This document shows, piece by piece, positions 26,873 to 33,958 of a stretch of 64,000 nt of DNA (within the stretch, counting starts at the first letter, position 1; each line of letters starts with the position of its first letter). The notes below the pieces were generated by a model, which ran no database searches, was not told where the DNA came from, and saw only the letters and a list, made by a program, of their open reading frames with translations. The DNA lies in contig CAMYKW010000009.1 in assembly GCA_947259175.1 (NCBI GenBank), positions 62,001-126,000 of the forward strand, read 5' to 3'. The translations under genes were made by a program, and so were the position numbers. The stretch is from an uncultured Gammaproteobacteria bacterium. GTDB lineage: Bacteria > Pseudomonadota > Gammaproteobacteria > Arenicellales > JAANXG01.

Positions 26873-27138
26873 CCCGAATATTGCACCGGTATCCGGGAAG
26901 CTGGCGCAGGACAGGTGCGGCTGCGCGCCGGACTGGAGCGAAAAGCATAGCCGTAGCTATGGCTTGAGTGAAGTCCAAGTGCAGGCGTGCCTGAACCAGA
27001 CAGAACCCGGATAGTCCAGCTGCTATTCACAGCACGCTTTAATGGAACTCGCAATATCATTTCCATGGATAGTCAGCCTAAAATTAGTTTTAATCGCTTG
27101 CCGAGAATAGTAGCTGGGCGACTGGTGCAATATTCGGG
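26873..27138. mobile_element. MITE-like element D (266 bp, CTAG-flanked)
   Basis: The 18-bp terminal inverted repeats are CCCGAATATTGCACCGGT on the left and ACTGGTGCAATATTCGGG on the right, with one mismatch. Perfect direct repeats CTAG flank it at 26869-26872 and 27139-27142. It shares internal blocks with element C (GGCGCAGG, GATAGTCCAGCTGCTATTC, AGAATAGTAGCTGGGCG) and carries an extra inner segment with the hairpin CATAGC-CGTA-GCTATG. No credible ORF is present. The right flank contains the stop codon of the gene at 27139-27390. Confidence 0.75.
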
Positions 27139-27390
27139 CTAGTCTTTGCCGCGGCCGCGACGCGAGGTAAATGGTATGTTGCCGGTGAACGCGACGTATC
27201 CGGCGATTATGCCCAGTGACAGCGGAAAAAGGATGCGCAGCACATGGACAAATCTTTCCGCCGCCGATGCCTCGATACCGATTACCATGATGCTGTAGAT
27301 GCGGAGAAACACCAGTACGAAACAGGCCACGGCCAACGATCCACCCACGAGGCGCAGCACAATCGATAGCGTCTTATCGTCTATGTTCAT
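27139..27390 (-). CDS. Small two-helix membrane protein, unknown function
   Basis: 83 residues with two hydrophobic segments (LRLVGGSLAVACFVLVFLRIYSIMVIGI and VLRILFPLSLGIIAGYVAF) and a basic tail TSRRGRGKD. The function is unknown. Its TAG stop is part of the CTAG bordering element D, so the native stop may have been kept or formed by the insertion. The SRPBCC-protein gene lies 78 bp upstream on the same strand. Confidence 0.65.
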   Translation of the reverse strand: MNIDDKTLSIVLRLVGGSLAVACFVLVFLRIYSIMVIGIEASAAERFVHVLRILFPLSLGIIAGYVAFTGNIPFTSRRGRGKD

Positions 27391-27468
27391 GTGCAGGAGT
27401 TCATGACCGGAAGTTTTTGGCGGACGCAGTCAAGATCAACGCCCTTTTCGTCACCCGACAAGTCATTA

Positions 27469-28017
27469 TCAAGCCCTGAGGTTACTCTGCTCGGATTCGA
27501 GTTCCTGTTTAATGGCCTCCAGCCATCTCTGCAATTGCCGTTTGAGTTTCGCCTCCATGCGCAGTTCCTCGTCACGCGATGCGCTGGGATCCTGCTGTAT
27601 CGCGTCCCGGTTGCCGAACATCAGGCGAATTAATTTTCCGCGCCAGCCGTCCGCTGCAGGCAGCGGTATATGAATGCGCGGAACCGTGAAGGATTCTTTT
27701 TGCATCAGGCGCGCGCCATGGTCCGTGGGCGTTACCGTCACGCGTACCGTAAACGGCGGATCCGAATCCGATACGGTCTCGAGCAGAGTCCCCGGTTCGA
27801 AGCCGATGCAACGGCTGCGGAAATCGGCGATCCTGCCTTCAATGACCAGCCGGTAGTGGAAAACGGTGCCGATGCCCACCGGACCCTCGGTCTCCTGCAC
27901 CACGTCCAGCACCTTCGCGTTGGGGTCCAGCCGCGCCTTTCGCGGGATGTCGATGACCAGCGAAAACACCGTCTCCGCGTCGCTATCGATGTCCACAGAA
28001 TGCTCTACCTCAACCAT
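27469..28017 (-). CDS. SRPBCC-fold (START/polyketide-cyclase-like) protein
   Basis: 182 residues. The start VEVEHSVDIDSDAETVFSLVIDI is typical of the SRPBCC ligand-binding fold. It continues with VGIGTVFHYRLVIEGR, RCIGFEPGTLLETVS and PFTVRVTVTPTDHGARLMQKE. The C-terminus is a charged helix after a conserved W in DGWRGKLIRLMFG. Proteins of this fold bind hydrophobic ligands in a deep cavity; no substrate can be assigned. Confidence 0.8.
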   Translation of the reverse strand: MVEVEHSVDIDSDAETVFSLVIDIPRKARLDPNAKVLDVVQETEGPVGIGTVFHYRLVIEGRIADFRSRCIGFEPGTLLETVSDSDPPFTVRVTVTPTDHGARLMQKESFTVPRIHIPLPAADGWRGKLIRLMFGNRDAIQQDPSASRDEELRMEAKLKRQLQRWLEAIKQELESEQSNLRA

Positions 28018-28080
28018 GGCGCAGTGCTGCCTGATCGTTCGAAGCCATTAACTTAGCACACAAGCCCTGCCGGAATAATC

Positions 28081-28112
28081 AAAAAAAGAGAGACCGCGCG
28101 ATCGCGGTCTCT
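28081..28112 (-). terminator. Rho-independent terminator of the YeiH-type permease gene
   Basis: A 10-bp perfect stem (AGAGACCGCG / CGCGGTCTCT) with a CGAT loop at 28089-28112. On the minus strand it is followed by seven T residues. It lies 37 bp past the permease stop codon. Confidence 0.9.
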
Positions 28113-28148
28113 CCAGTACTGATACTGCAGACTACGTGTTTTGAGTTA

Positions 28149-29813
28149 TTAACCGGAAGCCAGCGGCGGCATCATGCCGTGATGGAAAATCCACGCCACC
28201 ACATAGGCAATCGGTGCGATGACCGCAAACAGTGCAATGGCATACAGCACCGTCAGCCGGCCCATGCCTTTTAACTTGGCGAAGTCGGTGATGACGCCGA
28301 TGGCGACGAAGGTCAGCATGAACATCATCTTGCGCATCGGGCTTTGCACCACACCGGCGCCGGAGGACGCGGCCTTGATCGCATCTGGAAACCACACGGC
28401 AATTGCTACATAGAACAACCAGGCGATAAAGTAGCCGATCACGAATTTCGGGAATCGGAACCAGATCTCCGATGCCCCGACATGCTGCTGATCGGGTTTG
28501 CGCTCCACCTTGTAGACCCAGATCAGGGCAAGCACGAACGCCCACACCCCGATAAAAACGTCGATCCAGATCTTGGTCAAGATGGCGGCGCTCAGGATCC
28601 AATCGGCCTCCCAGGTCTCGCCGGTGGTGCGGTAGTGGTTGGCCACCATCATCTCGTCGAGGATCGCACCCGCCGCCGCGTCGGCGCCGTCGGTCTTAAC
28701 GGTCATGCCCATCGCCGCGCCGTTTACGATAGGCTGATCCGGAGCCACCGCCGCGTAGAATGTCGGCAAGGCCACCAGCTCGATCATGGCGAACACCACG
28801 ATCAGCATCGACACCGCGATCGGCAGGATGGGTTTGGCGCGGATTGCGCCGGCGGTGGCGATAGATGCGGACACCCCGCAGATGGAGATGCCCGACGACA
28901 ACACCGCCGAGGCGTCGCGGCGCAGCTTGAAGATCTTGCGTCCCATGGCGTAGACAATCGGCCAGAACAGCAGATAGGCGACGAAGGTCGCCGCCGCGCC
29001 GGCCAGCGCCAGTTCCAGGGCAAAGCCGGTGGCCTTCATCGACATCAAGCCGAGCTTGATGCCAAGGTACACGATGGCGGTCTTGATAAACCATTCCGGT
29101 TTAGCGCCTTCGCGGAGGAAATTGGCGAATCCCTTGAAGAAATTGCCGATGATCAGGCCCACCGCCAGCGCCAGCATATAGGAGAATCCGCCGCCGAGCT
29201 GCCAGCCCCACGACATGCGGATCGCGTTTTTTGATTTATCCACCGCTGCCGCCGCCTGCTCCTTGGTCGGGACCTGTCCGGCCATGACGTCGATGCCCAT
29301 GCCTTTGAGGGCCTTGTTGATCTGGGCCGAGCACTTGTTGACTTTCGTCGTGCAGAACACGTTGTCGCCATAAATTTCAGACTGGGTGATCGACTGCCCG
29401 GTCTTGAGCGCCTTGAAGTGGGCCTCGTGGCCAATGATCCATGCCGCCCAGGTAATGAAAAAGATACAGGTAAAGCCCATGAAGAATTTCTTGACGTCGA
29501 GCTTTTGAAAATAAGCGCCGATGCAGGTCAATGTGGTGAATACGACATAGGTCACCAGCAACGAACCAAGGCCGCCGAGCCCGGCATAGGTCTGTCCCTC
29601 CTTCGAGTGTGCAGCCGAGAGCAGCTTGTTGAAGGATGGATCACTCCACAACTTGCCCCACTCCCAGGTCTTGGTCTTGGTCATCCAACCGACGATATCC
29701 ACGCCCCAGATCGTCAGCAGTCCGGCAAAGAACATGATCAATCCCAGCCAGACCGCCCACCAGTCTTCGGTATGGAGCATGCCGTCGGTCCACTTTCTGT
29801 TTACTGTCGCCAT
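28149..29813 (-). CDS. YeiH-type (UPF0324) putative sulfate exporter, long form
   Basis: 554 residues, longer than the usual ~340-residue YeiH proteins. The extra length is an N-terminal part with two or three helices and a soluble stretch with VFCTTKVNKCSAQINKALKGMG. The conserved core follows: FIKTAIVYLGIKLGLMSMKA, SSGISICGVSASIATAGAI, MVVNHYRTTGETWEADWILSAA-like sequence, and SPMRKMMFMLTFVAIGVITDF. The family is annotated as sulfate exporter on the basis of genomic context, often in sulfur oxidisers. The two genes upstream on this strand encode very small proteins. Confidence 0.85.
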   Translation of the reverse strand: MATVNRKWTDGMLHTEDWWAVWLGLIMFFAGLLTIWGVDIVGWMTKTKTWEWGKLWSDPSFNKLLSAAHSKEGQTYAGLGGLGSLLVTYVVFTTLTCIGAYFQKLDVKKFFMGFTCIFFITWAAWIIGHEAHFKALKTGQSITQSEIYGDNVFCTTKVNKCSAQINKALKGMGIDVMAGQVPTKEQAAAAVDKSKNAIRMSWGWQLGGGFSYMLALAVGLIIGNFFKGFANFLREGAKPEWFIKTAIVYLGIKLGLMSMKATGFALELALAGAAATFVAYLLFWPIVYAMGRKIFKLRRDASAVLSSGISICGVSASIATAGAIRAKPILPIAVSMLIVVFAMIELVALPTFYAAVAPDQPIVNGAAMGMTVKTDGADAAAGAILDEMMVANHYRTTGETWEADWILSAAILTKIWIDVFIGVWAFVLALIWVYKVERKPDQQHVGASEIWFRFPKFVIGYFIAWLFYVAIAVWFPDAIKAASSGAGVVQSPMRKMMFMLTFVAIGVITDFAKLKGMGRLTVLYAIALFAVIAPIAYVVAWIFHHGMMPPLASG

Positions 29814-29861
29814 GTGTTTCTCCTCATCACCATGATTCGGTGATAGTCGTTATTATTCGGG

Positions 29862-30116
29862 TCATAGGTTCACGGTGATATAACGATTGAAGTAATGCGC
29901 GTGATATTGCCGCAGCCAGGTCGGGATGGTGTCGAAATCGAACCCCATGAACACCGTTACCGATGAACCCGACGGAAAGACGCCGGAGTCCCGCAAGGCG
30001 TGCGTCACATTTTCGTCAACCTCGTGCAGCGTCTCACCGACGGCCACGACCTCCCCGCCACGAGCAATCCAGTTATCGCCGTCATGGACAAGATTCAATT
30101 CAACATCCGCCTTCAT
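29862..30116 (-). CDS. Small conserved-looking protein, possible DUF5395-like
   Basis: 84 residues, soluble. The pattern VELNLVHDGDNWIARGGEVVAVGETLHEVDENV looks like the short beta-alpha fold of HicB-like or DUF5395-like proteins. It ends with an aromatic tail, WLRQYHAHYFNRYITVNL. It is encoded 48 bp before the YeiH-type permease on the same strand, which suggests a cytoplasmic accessory role. The family assignment is tentative. Confidence 0.6.
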   Translation of the reverse strand: MKADVELNLVHDGDNWIARGGEVVAVGETLHEVDENVTHALRDSGVFPSGSSVTVFMGFDFDTIPTWLRQYHAHYFNRYITVNL

Positions 30117-30171
30117 CGCTCTGTTCCTCGCTACGCAGTGCGTTCACATTGAATCTGATGCTGTTGCTGCA

Positions 30172-30345
30172 CTACGGCAATATGAATGTGTTGATTAGAA
30201 AACCGAGAACCACCAGACCGGCGAGCCCTATGCCGATGCTCCATCCTACGAGCTGGGTCTCCCAGGGTTCCCACGGTTCCGCCTCGCCCAACAGGGCTTG
30301 TGCGGATTTTTGTTGATCATCGCCAGGTGCCGCTGTGTCTACCAT
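30172..30345 (-). CDS. 57-residue single-helix membrane protein
   Basis: A short ORF from the ATG at 30345 to TAG, preceded by a good ribosome site (GAGAGG, about 9 bp upstream). The protein starts MVDTAAPGDDQQKSAQALL, has a Trp/Glu-rich segment AEPWEPWETQLVGW and one C-terminal hydrophobic helix (SIGIGLAGLVVLGFLINTFI). It precedes the 84-residue gene and the YeiH-type permease on the same strand, so it is probably part of that operon. The function is unknown. Confidence 0.65.
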   Translation of the reverse strand: MVDTAAPGDDQQKSAQALLGEAEPWEPWETQLVGWSIGIGLAGLVVLGFLINTFILP

Positions 30346-30632
30346 GTCGTTAACCTCTCATCGTTGTTGCGGAATATTGGATCGAGGCGAACCGAGCAAC
30401 CGGCGCCACCCGCGATCACGAAAGAGAAAACGTGCGATAAAGCGGCTTTATTCCACCATGCGAACATGTGGGGGAAGATGTTGCGTTGCAATAAAAGTGC
30501 GGTGTGAGTGAATTGCAGTGCAAGTGGGTACGGGACCGGGGCTTGCCGGCACGCGGATCCCGGCCGGTTGCGGGTACCTAAACAGCGGCGCGATCACCGC
30601 GCCGTGCGCCCCCATTCAAGAGGGCGCAAACG

Positions 30633-31407
30633 TTACGTAACGCAGGGCTCGCTGGCGGCGCGCGCGTCTTTCAGGGCAATCACCGCGTGCGGATCAAGCG
30701 GCAGGCGGATGCGTGTCAAGCGGTGAACCACCTTGGCGATTTCGTACAACCGGTCCGTGTCCATCTTGTGCGCGAGTAGATAAAATCCGGTCCTGCCGAC
30801 CCGCCACCCGTACACCGGTCGCCCGCCGGTTTTGAAAAACGCGATATCTTTCGGCAGGCGTATATGGTTTCTGAACACCACCAGACTCACCATACACCCG
30901 CTGGGGCCGGCGTATCCGATATGAACGCCTTCAACGCCCTGTGTGTTTACCCGTCGTATACCGCTGAACGACAAATCCACCTTGGAAAGGTCCGGAACGT
31001 AGGCATCCAGGTACAGACCTTCGAGCGTCGTCTTGAGCAGCGCCTCGTGCCGGGAGTTCGATTGCCGGGCATGGGATTCCAGCCACTCGGTGTGTATCAC
31101 CTCCGCGACACGCAACCCGGACACCGGGTACAGAAAATCCGTCTTCAATACCAGCACCGACATCAAGGAACCCAGCAATAGCACCGTCGCCAGGCTTGCC
31201 ACCAAGGGCAAGCGGTCCAAACTTGATCTTGGTTGCCAATCCTTCAGTGGAATGGGCGACCGCCGCCTTCAGCGAGCTCAACACCGCTACTTGTTCGGCA
31301 ACTTCGGAATCGGTCGCAACGGCCTTGGCGACTTCGGCCGCGTCCCGGGGCGGCAATTCCCCGTCGACGTACCGGCTGATGGTTTCCCAACTGATTCTAT
31401 CCTTCAT
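30633..31407 (-). pseudogene. Anti-sigma factor gene with a frame disruption
   Basis: Translation starts at the ATG at 31407, overlapping the sigma-factor stop (ATGA). About 60 residues of a normal anti-sigma N-terminus follow: ISWETISRYVDGELPPRDAAE, then AEQVAVLSSLKAAV. The rest of a plausible product is in another frame, and a +1 shift near 31240 joins them. That frame reads LKDWQPRSS, a transmembrane helix (LATVLLLGSLMSVLVL) and a 160-residue periplasmic domain to 30633. So this is a frame-disrupted gene, a sequencing error, or less likely a recoding site. The intact product would bind the ECF sigma factor at the membrane. Confidence 0.6.
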
Positions 31408-31976
31408 CTCCCGCTTCCTACTATTCTTAGCGGAAATCTGCGCGCTTGACGTTTCGTAAGCACCTGCAGCAATGACTTGCGGGCGCGGCTCAGCCTGCTC
31501 ATCACCGTGCCCACGGGCACTTGTAACAGGCACGCGGCCTCTTTGTAGCTGAATCCCGCCAAGTCAATCACCACCAAAACCTCCCGGTGCTCCAGGCTCA
31601 TCTGCGTCAAGCCTTTGCGAACCGCGAGCGTATTGATCAGCTTCTGGTCTACAGAAGAAACGTCCAGCTCACAAGTATTATTCCGGTCAGCATCCTCGTT
31701 TTCGTCCAGCTCATCGTATGCCACTATCCCATTGCGTTGTCTGCGAAGCTCATCGCAGAACGTATTGCGCAAAATCTTGAACAGCCACGCACGGTAAGCC
31801 GGTTCATCAACGGGTACGCGTTCGGCAGACAAGGATTTGAGCACACAGCTTTGCACGAGATCCTGGGCGCTGTCGCGGTCTTTGGTCAGGCTGAACGCGT
31901 AGCCGAACAGGCGGTCAAGGTAGGCCTCGACACGTTGGCGCTTGGGCAGATTATTTGAGGAGCAATCAGCGGTCAT
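31404..31976 (-). CDS. ECF-type RNA polymerase sigma factor
   Basis: 190 residues. Region 2 runs through YLDRLFGYAFSLTKDRDSAQDLVQSCVLKSL and AWLFKILRNTFCDELRR. After a linker, region 4 contains LEHREVLVVIDLAGFSYKEAACLLQVPVGTVMSRLSRARKSLL. It directs transcription of a small regulon when released from the anti-sigma factor encoded next. A GAGGA ribosome site lies before the ATG and a TATAAT at 32013-32018 lies upstream. The signal sensed is unknown. Confidence 0.92.
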   Translation of the reverse strand: MTADCSSNNLPKRQRVEAYLDRLFGYAFSLTKDRDSAQDLVQSCVLKSLSAERVPVDEPAYRAWLFKILRNTFCDELRRQRNGIVAYDELDENEDADRNNTCELDVSSVDQKLINTLAVRKGLTQMSLEHREVLVVIDLAGFSYKEAACLLQVPVGTVMSRLSRARKSLLQVLTKRQARRFPLRIVGSGR

Positions 31977-32012
31977 GGAATTCCTCGTGCAAGCTCATCT
32001 CGACATGAATTG

Positions 32013-32018
32013 ATTATA
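32013..32018 (-). promoter_or_regulatory. Possible -10 element for the ECF sigma operon
   Basis: On the minus strand this reads TATAAT, preceded by GCCG and located 37 bp upstream of the sigma-factor ATG. No convincing TTGACA lies 17 bp further upstream, so this is a weak call. Confidence 0.3.
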
Positions 32019-32275
32019 CGGCTGTTAATCCAAGAAAAGATAATCCGCGTTTGCTCCGAGTCGATTTTGTCCAAAACTTAGAATGACTCAAATATAAGGA
32101 AATACTGTTTCTTCTTCGTGTGCGGAATAAAACTTTTGATTTTTACGTTTTTACTATTGGGAATAGCGAACGGATTCTAAGGCGACTTGCGCTACGGACT
32201 GCAGACATCAATGAATGCGCGACGGTGTCGGACAATCATCACGCGCATACGCGAAGCATTCGGGGGCACCCTACG

Positions 32276-32938
32276 ATGCCGACCTTGGGCCAGGTATTTC
32301 ATCGCGCTGTCGACGGTACCTTTGCTGTCGATTCCAGTCAGCGCATCATCTATTGGGATCGCGGTTGTGAAGACCTGTTGGAGCTTGCCTCCGATGCCGC
32401 GCTCGGCAAGCCCTGCTGCGATGTGCTCCAGGGTTGCGATCCGGCAACCGGGGCGTCGTTTTGTTGTCATGGGTGCGGTGTCGCGCAGCCTGGCAAAATT
32501 GGCAGCGCGCCCAACAGTTTTTCGATACAAGTGAATACCCGTAACGACAAGCTGATGCAGTTGTCGGTCAACATCGTACTCGTTCCCTCGAACCGTCAAG
32601 ACACCTGGCATGCGGCCCATTTGCTGCATGTAGAAGGTAAACCCGATGTATTGACGTCGCTCAGCTACGCCGTGGACAAAGATCCGCCGGCAACCGTGCA
32701 TCGGCATCGGCGCAACGGATCGGCATACAAGAGCCGGAGTACGGCCTCGAGTTTGACGGCGCGCGAGCACGAGGTGCTGTCTTTGTTGGCGGAGGGCTTG
32801 ACCGGCGCGGTGATCGCCAAGCGCCTGACCATCAGTATTACCACCGCGCGCAACCACCTGCAGCACATCCAGCGGAAGTTGGGCGTGCACAGCCAGATTG
32901 AAGCGGTGGCGTACGCTTACCGGCACAATCTGGTCTAG
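32276..32938 (+). CDS. PAS-LuxR transcriptional regulator with a Cys-rich sensor domain
   Basis: 220 residues from the ATG at 32276 (an in-frame ATG at 32120 would add 52 residues without family features). A PAS-like domain (FHRAVDGTFAVDSSQRIIYWDRGCEDLL) contains six cysteines in a short span, GKPCCDVLQGCDPATGASF followed by CCHGCG, which could bind metal, haem or sense persulfide. A LuxR-type helix-turn-helix follows: LTAREHEVLSLLAEGLTG and TARNHLQHIQRKLGVHSQ. It lies directly before the DsrE-like genes on the same strand and probably controls them; the ligand is unknown. Confidence 0.85.
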   Translation: MPTLGQVFHRAVDGTFAVDSSQRIIYWDRGCEDLLELASDAALGKPCCDVLQGCDPATGASFCCHGCGVAQPGKIGSAPNSFSIQVNTRNDKLMQLSVNIVLVPSNRQDTWHAAHLLHVEGKPDVLTSLSYAVDKDPPATVHRHRRNGSAYKSRSTASSLTAREHEVLSLLAEGLTGAVIAKRLTISITTARNHLQHIQRKLGVHSQIEAVAYAYRHNLV

Positions 32939-32940
32939 CC

Positions 32941-32966
32941 CGCGATCGATATCAATCTCGATCGCG
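32941..32966. promoter_or_regulatory. 9-bp inverted repeat between the PAS-LuxR gene and the DsrE-like genes
   Basis: The arms CGCGATCGA and TCGATCGCG pair perfectly around an 8-base spacer TATCAATC. There is no T run after it, so a terminator is unlikely. An operator for the upstream LuxR-type regulator is a reasonable guess. Confidence 0.4.
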
Positions 32967-33002
32967 CAAGTTATGCGCGTTCAACATTTGTGGGAGTAGA
33001 TT

Positions 33003-33275
33003 GTGAACAGAAAAATCGCGGTGATCGTCTCCGATCGGCAAGAGGAGGCACTACGGATGTCCATTGGCTTGACCCTGATGGACGACTTGGTTGACATCTA
33101 TGTGCTCAATGGCAAGCTTGAAGACAGCGAGAGCATCGCCGCGAATTTGGAGATGATCAACGATCTGGAGCTCAAGGTGTTTGCGACCGATCCGGCGCAG
33201 GATTACGCCAAGCATGTTTCTATCGACCAGATCGCGGCATCTTTGCCTGAGTATGATCATGTTTTACCGTACTGA
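33003..33275 (+). CDS. Small DsrE-superfamily protein (DsrF/TusC-like), without Cys
   Basis: 90 residues. The start KIAVIVSDRQEEALRMSIGLTLMDDLVDIYVLNGKL has the alpha/beta pattern of DsrE/DsrF/TusC proteins, and it ends SLPEYDHVLPY. It has no Cys, so it cannot carry persulfide itself and may be a structural partner, as DsrF-like subunits can be. It is followed by a Cys-containing DsrE-like protein and a 56-residue DsrH-like protein. Confidence 0.75.
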   Translation: MNRKIAVIVSDRQEEALRMSIGLTLMDDLVDIYVLNGKLEDSESIAANLEMINDLELKVFATDPAQDYAKHVSIDQIAASLPEYDHVLPY

Positions 33276-33377
33276 TACGCGATGTGCCGGTTTGCTGAAT
33301 CTACTCCGCCGCGTCCGAATCTATGTTGCGAAGATGTTCCGCCAAAATGTCAGCGGCTGCAATAACAGGAGGGTGCA

Positions 33378-33680
33378 TTGAAACTTGGTATCTTGGTCAA
33401 CACCGAGCGGCATCTCGAACATATCATCGGGATCACACGGGCCGCCTGCGATAAGGGTCACTATGTCATCATCTTTGCTATGGACGAGGGCACGCACCTG
33501 CTGCGTTCGCCTCAGTTCACCGAGCTCAGTAAACTGGATGGGGTGAAGATGGGTCTATGCCGTCATAGCGCCGAAGAACACCAGATCGAACTCGAGGATC
33601 TGCCGGATGGCATTACTCGTGGAAGCCAGTTCGATAACGCGGTTATGAACCACGAGGCTGATCGCGTAATCGTGCTTTAA
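33378..33680 (+). CDS. DsrE-family sulfur-transfer protein
   Basis: 100 residues. KLGILVNTERHLEHIIGITRAACDKGHYVIIFAMDEGTHLL is the DsrE fold. The likely sulfur-carrying residue is Cys61 in VKMGLCRHSAEEH, placed like the active Cys of DsrE/TusD proteins. The C-terminus EADRVIVL is also typical. A strong ribosome site (AGGAGG) precedes the ATG. It probably accepts sulfane sulfur from, or gives it to, a TusA-like carrier such as the one encoded 4 kb downstream. Confidence 0.85.
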   Translation: MKLGILVNTERHLEHIIGITRAACDKGHYVIIFAMDEGTHLLRSPQFTELSKLDGVKMGLCRHSAEEHQIELEDLPDGITRGSQFDNAVMNHEADRVIVL

Positions 33681-33740
33681 CCGCGGTGGAACACGATACA
33701 CAAAAACGGTAAATCTATTGGCCAACAACGAGTCAAAAAA

Positions 33741-33911
33741 GTGAAGATTCTGCACATACTGAACGACGGCACCCGTAATGACGCGGGCCAGATTATCGCG
33801 GCCCATGAAAAGCAGCATCAAGTAGAGGTCATAGACCTCTCTTCAGGCGGTGTTTCATATGCCGAATTGGTGGACAAGATCGAAGACTGCGATCGGGTTG
33901 TCAGTTGGTGA
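33741..33911 (+). CDS. 56-residue DsrH/TusB-like protein
   Basis: A short ORF from GTG 33741 to TGA. The start KILHILNDGTRNDAGQIIAAH resembles the beginning of DsrH/TusB (MLH.L...). The end IEDCDRVVSW matches their C-terminus, where a Cys and a terminal Trp are common. At 56 residues it is far shorter than the usual ~95. Together with the two preceding genes it makes an E/F/H-like trio. The assignment rests on eye comparison of both ends and gene order. Confidence 0.65.
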   Translation: MKILHILNDGTRNDAGQIIAAHEKQHQVEVIDLSSGGVSYAELVDKIEDCDRVVSW

Positions 33912-33958
33912 GCGCGAAGAAAAGCGAGCAATTCGACAGTGCACGAGGTTGAACGGTA

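Noticed and set aside
30430..30632. Small RNA gene in the gap before the anti-sigma region
   Set aside because: Only short hairpins (ATAAAG-CGG-CTTTAT and GGCGCG-ATCAC-CGCGCC) without a promoter or T run; nothing further could be supported.
30931..31230. Continuation of the anti-sigma N-terminal frame to 30931
   Set aside because: The translation there (GGKPGDGAIAGFLDV...) is the out-of-frame reading of the transmembrane domain.
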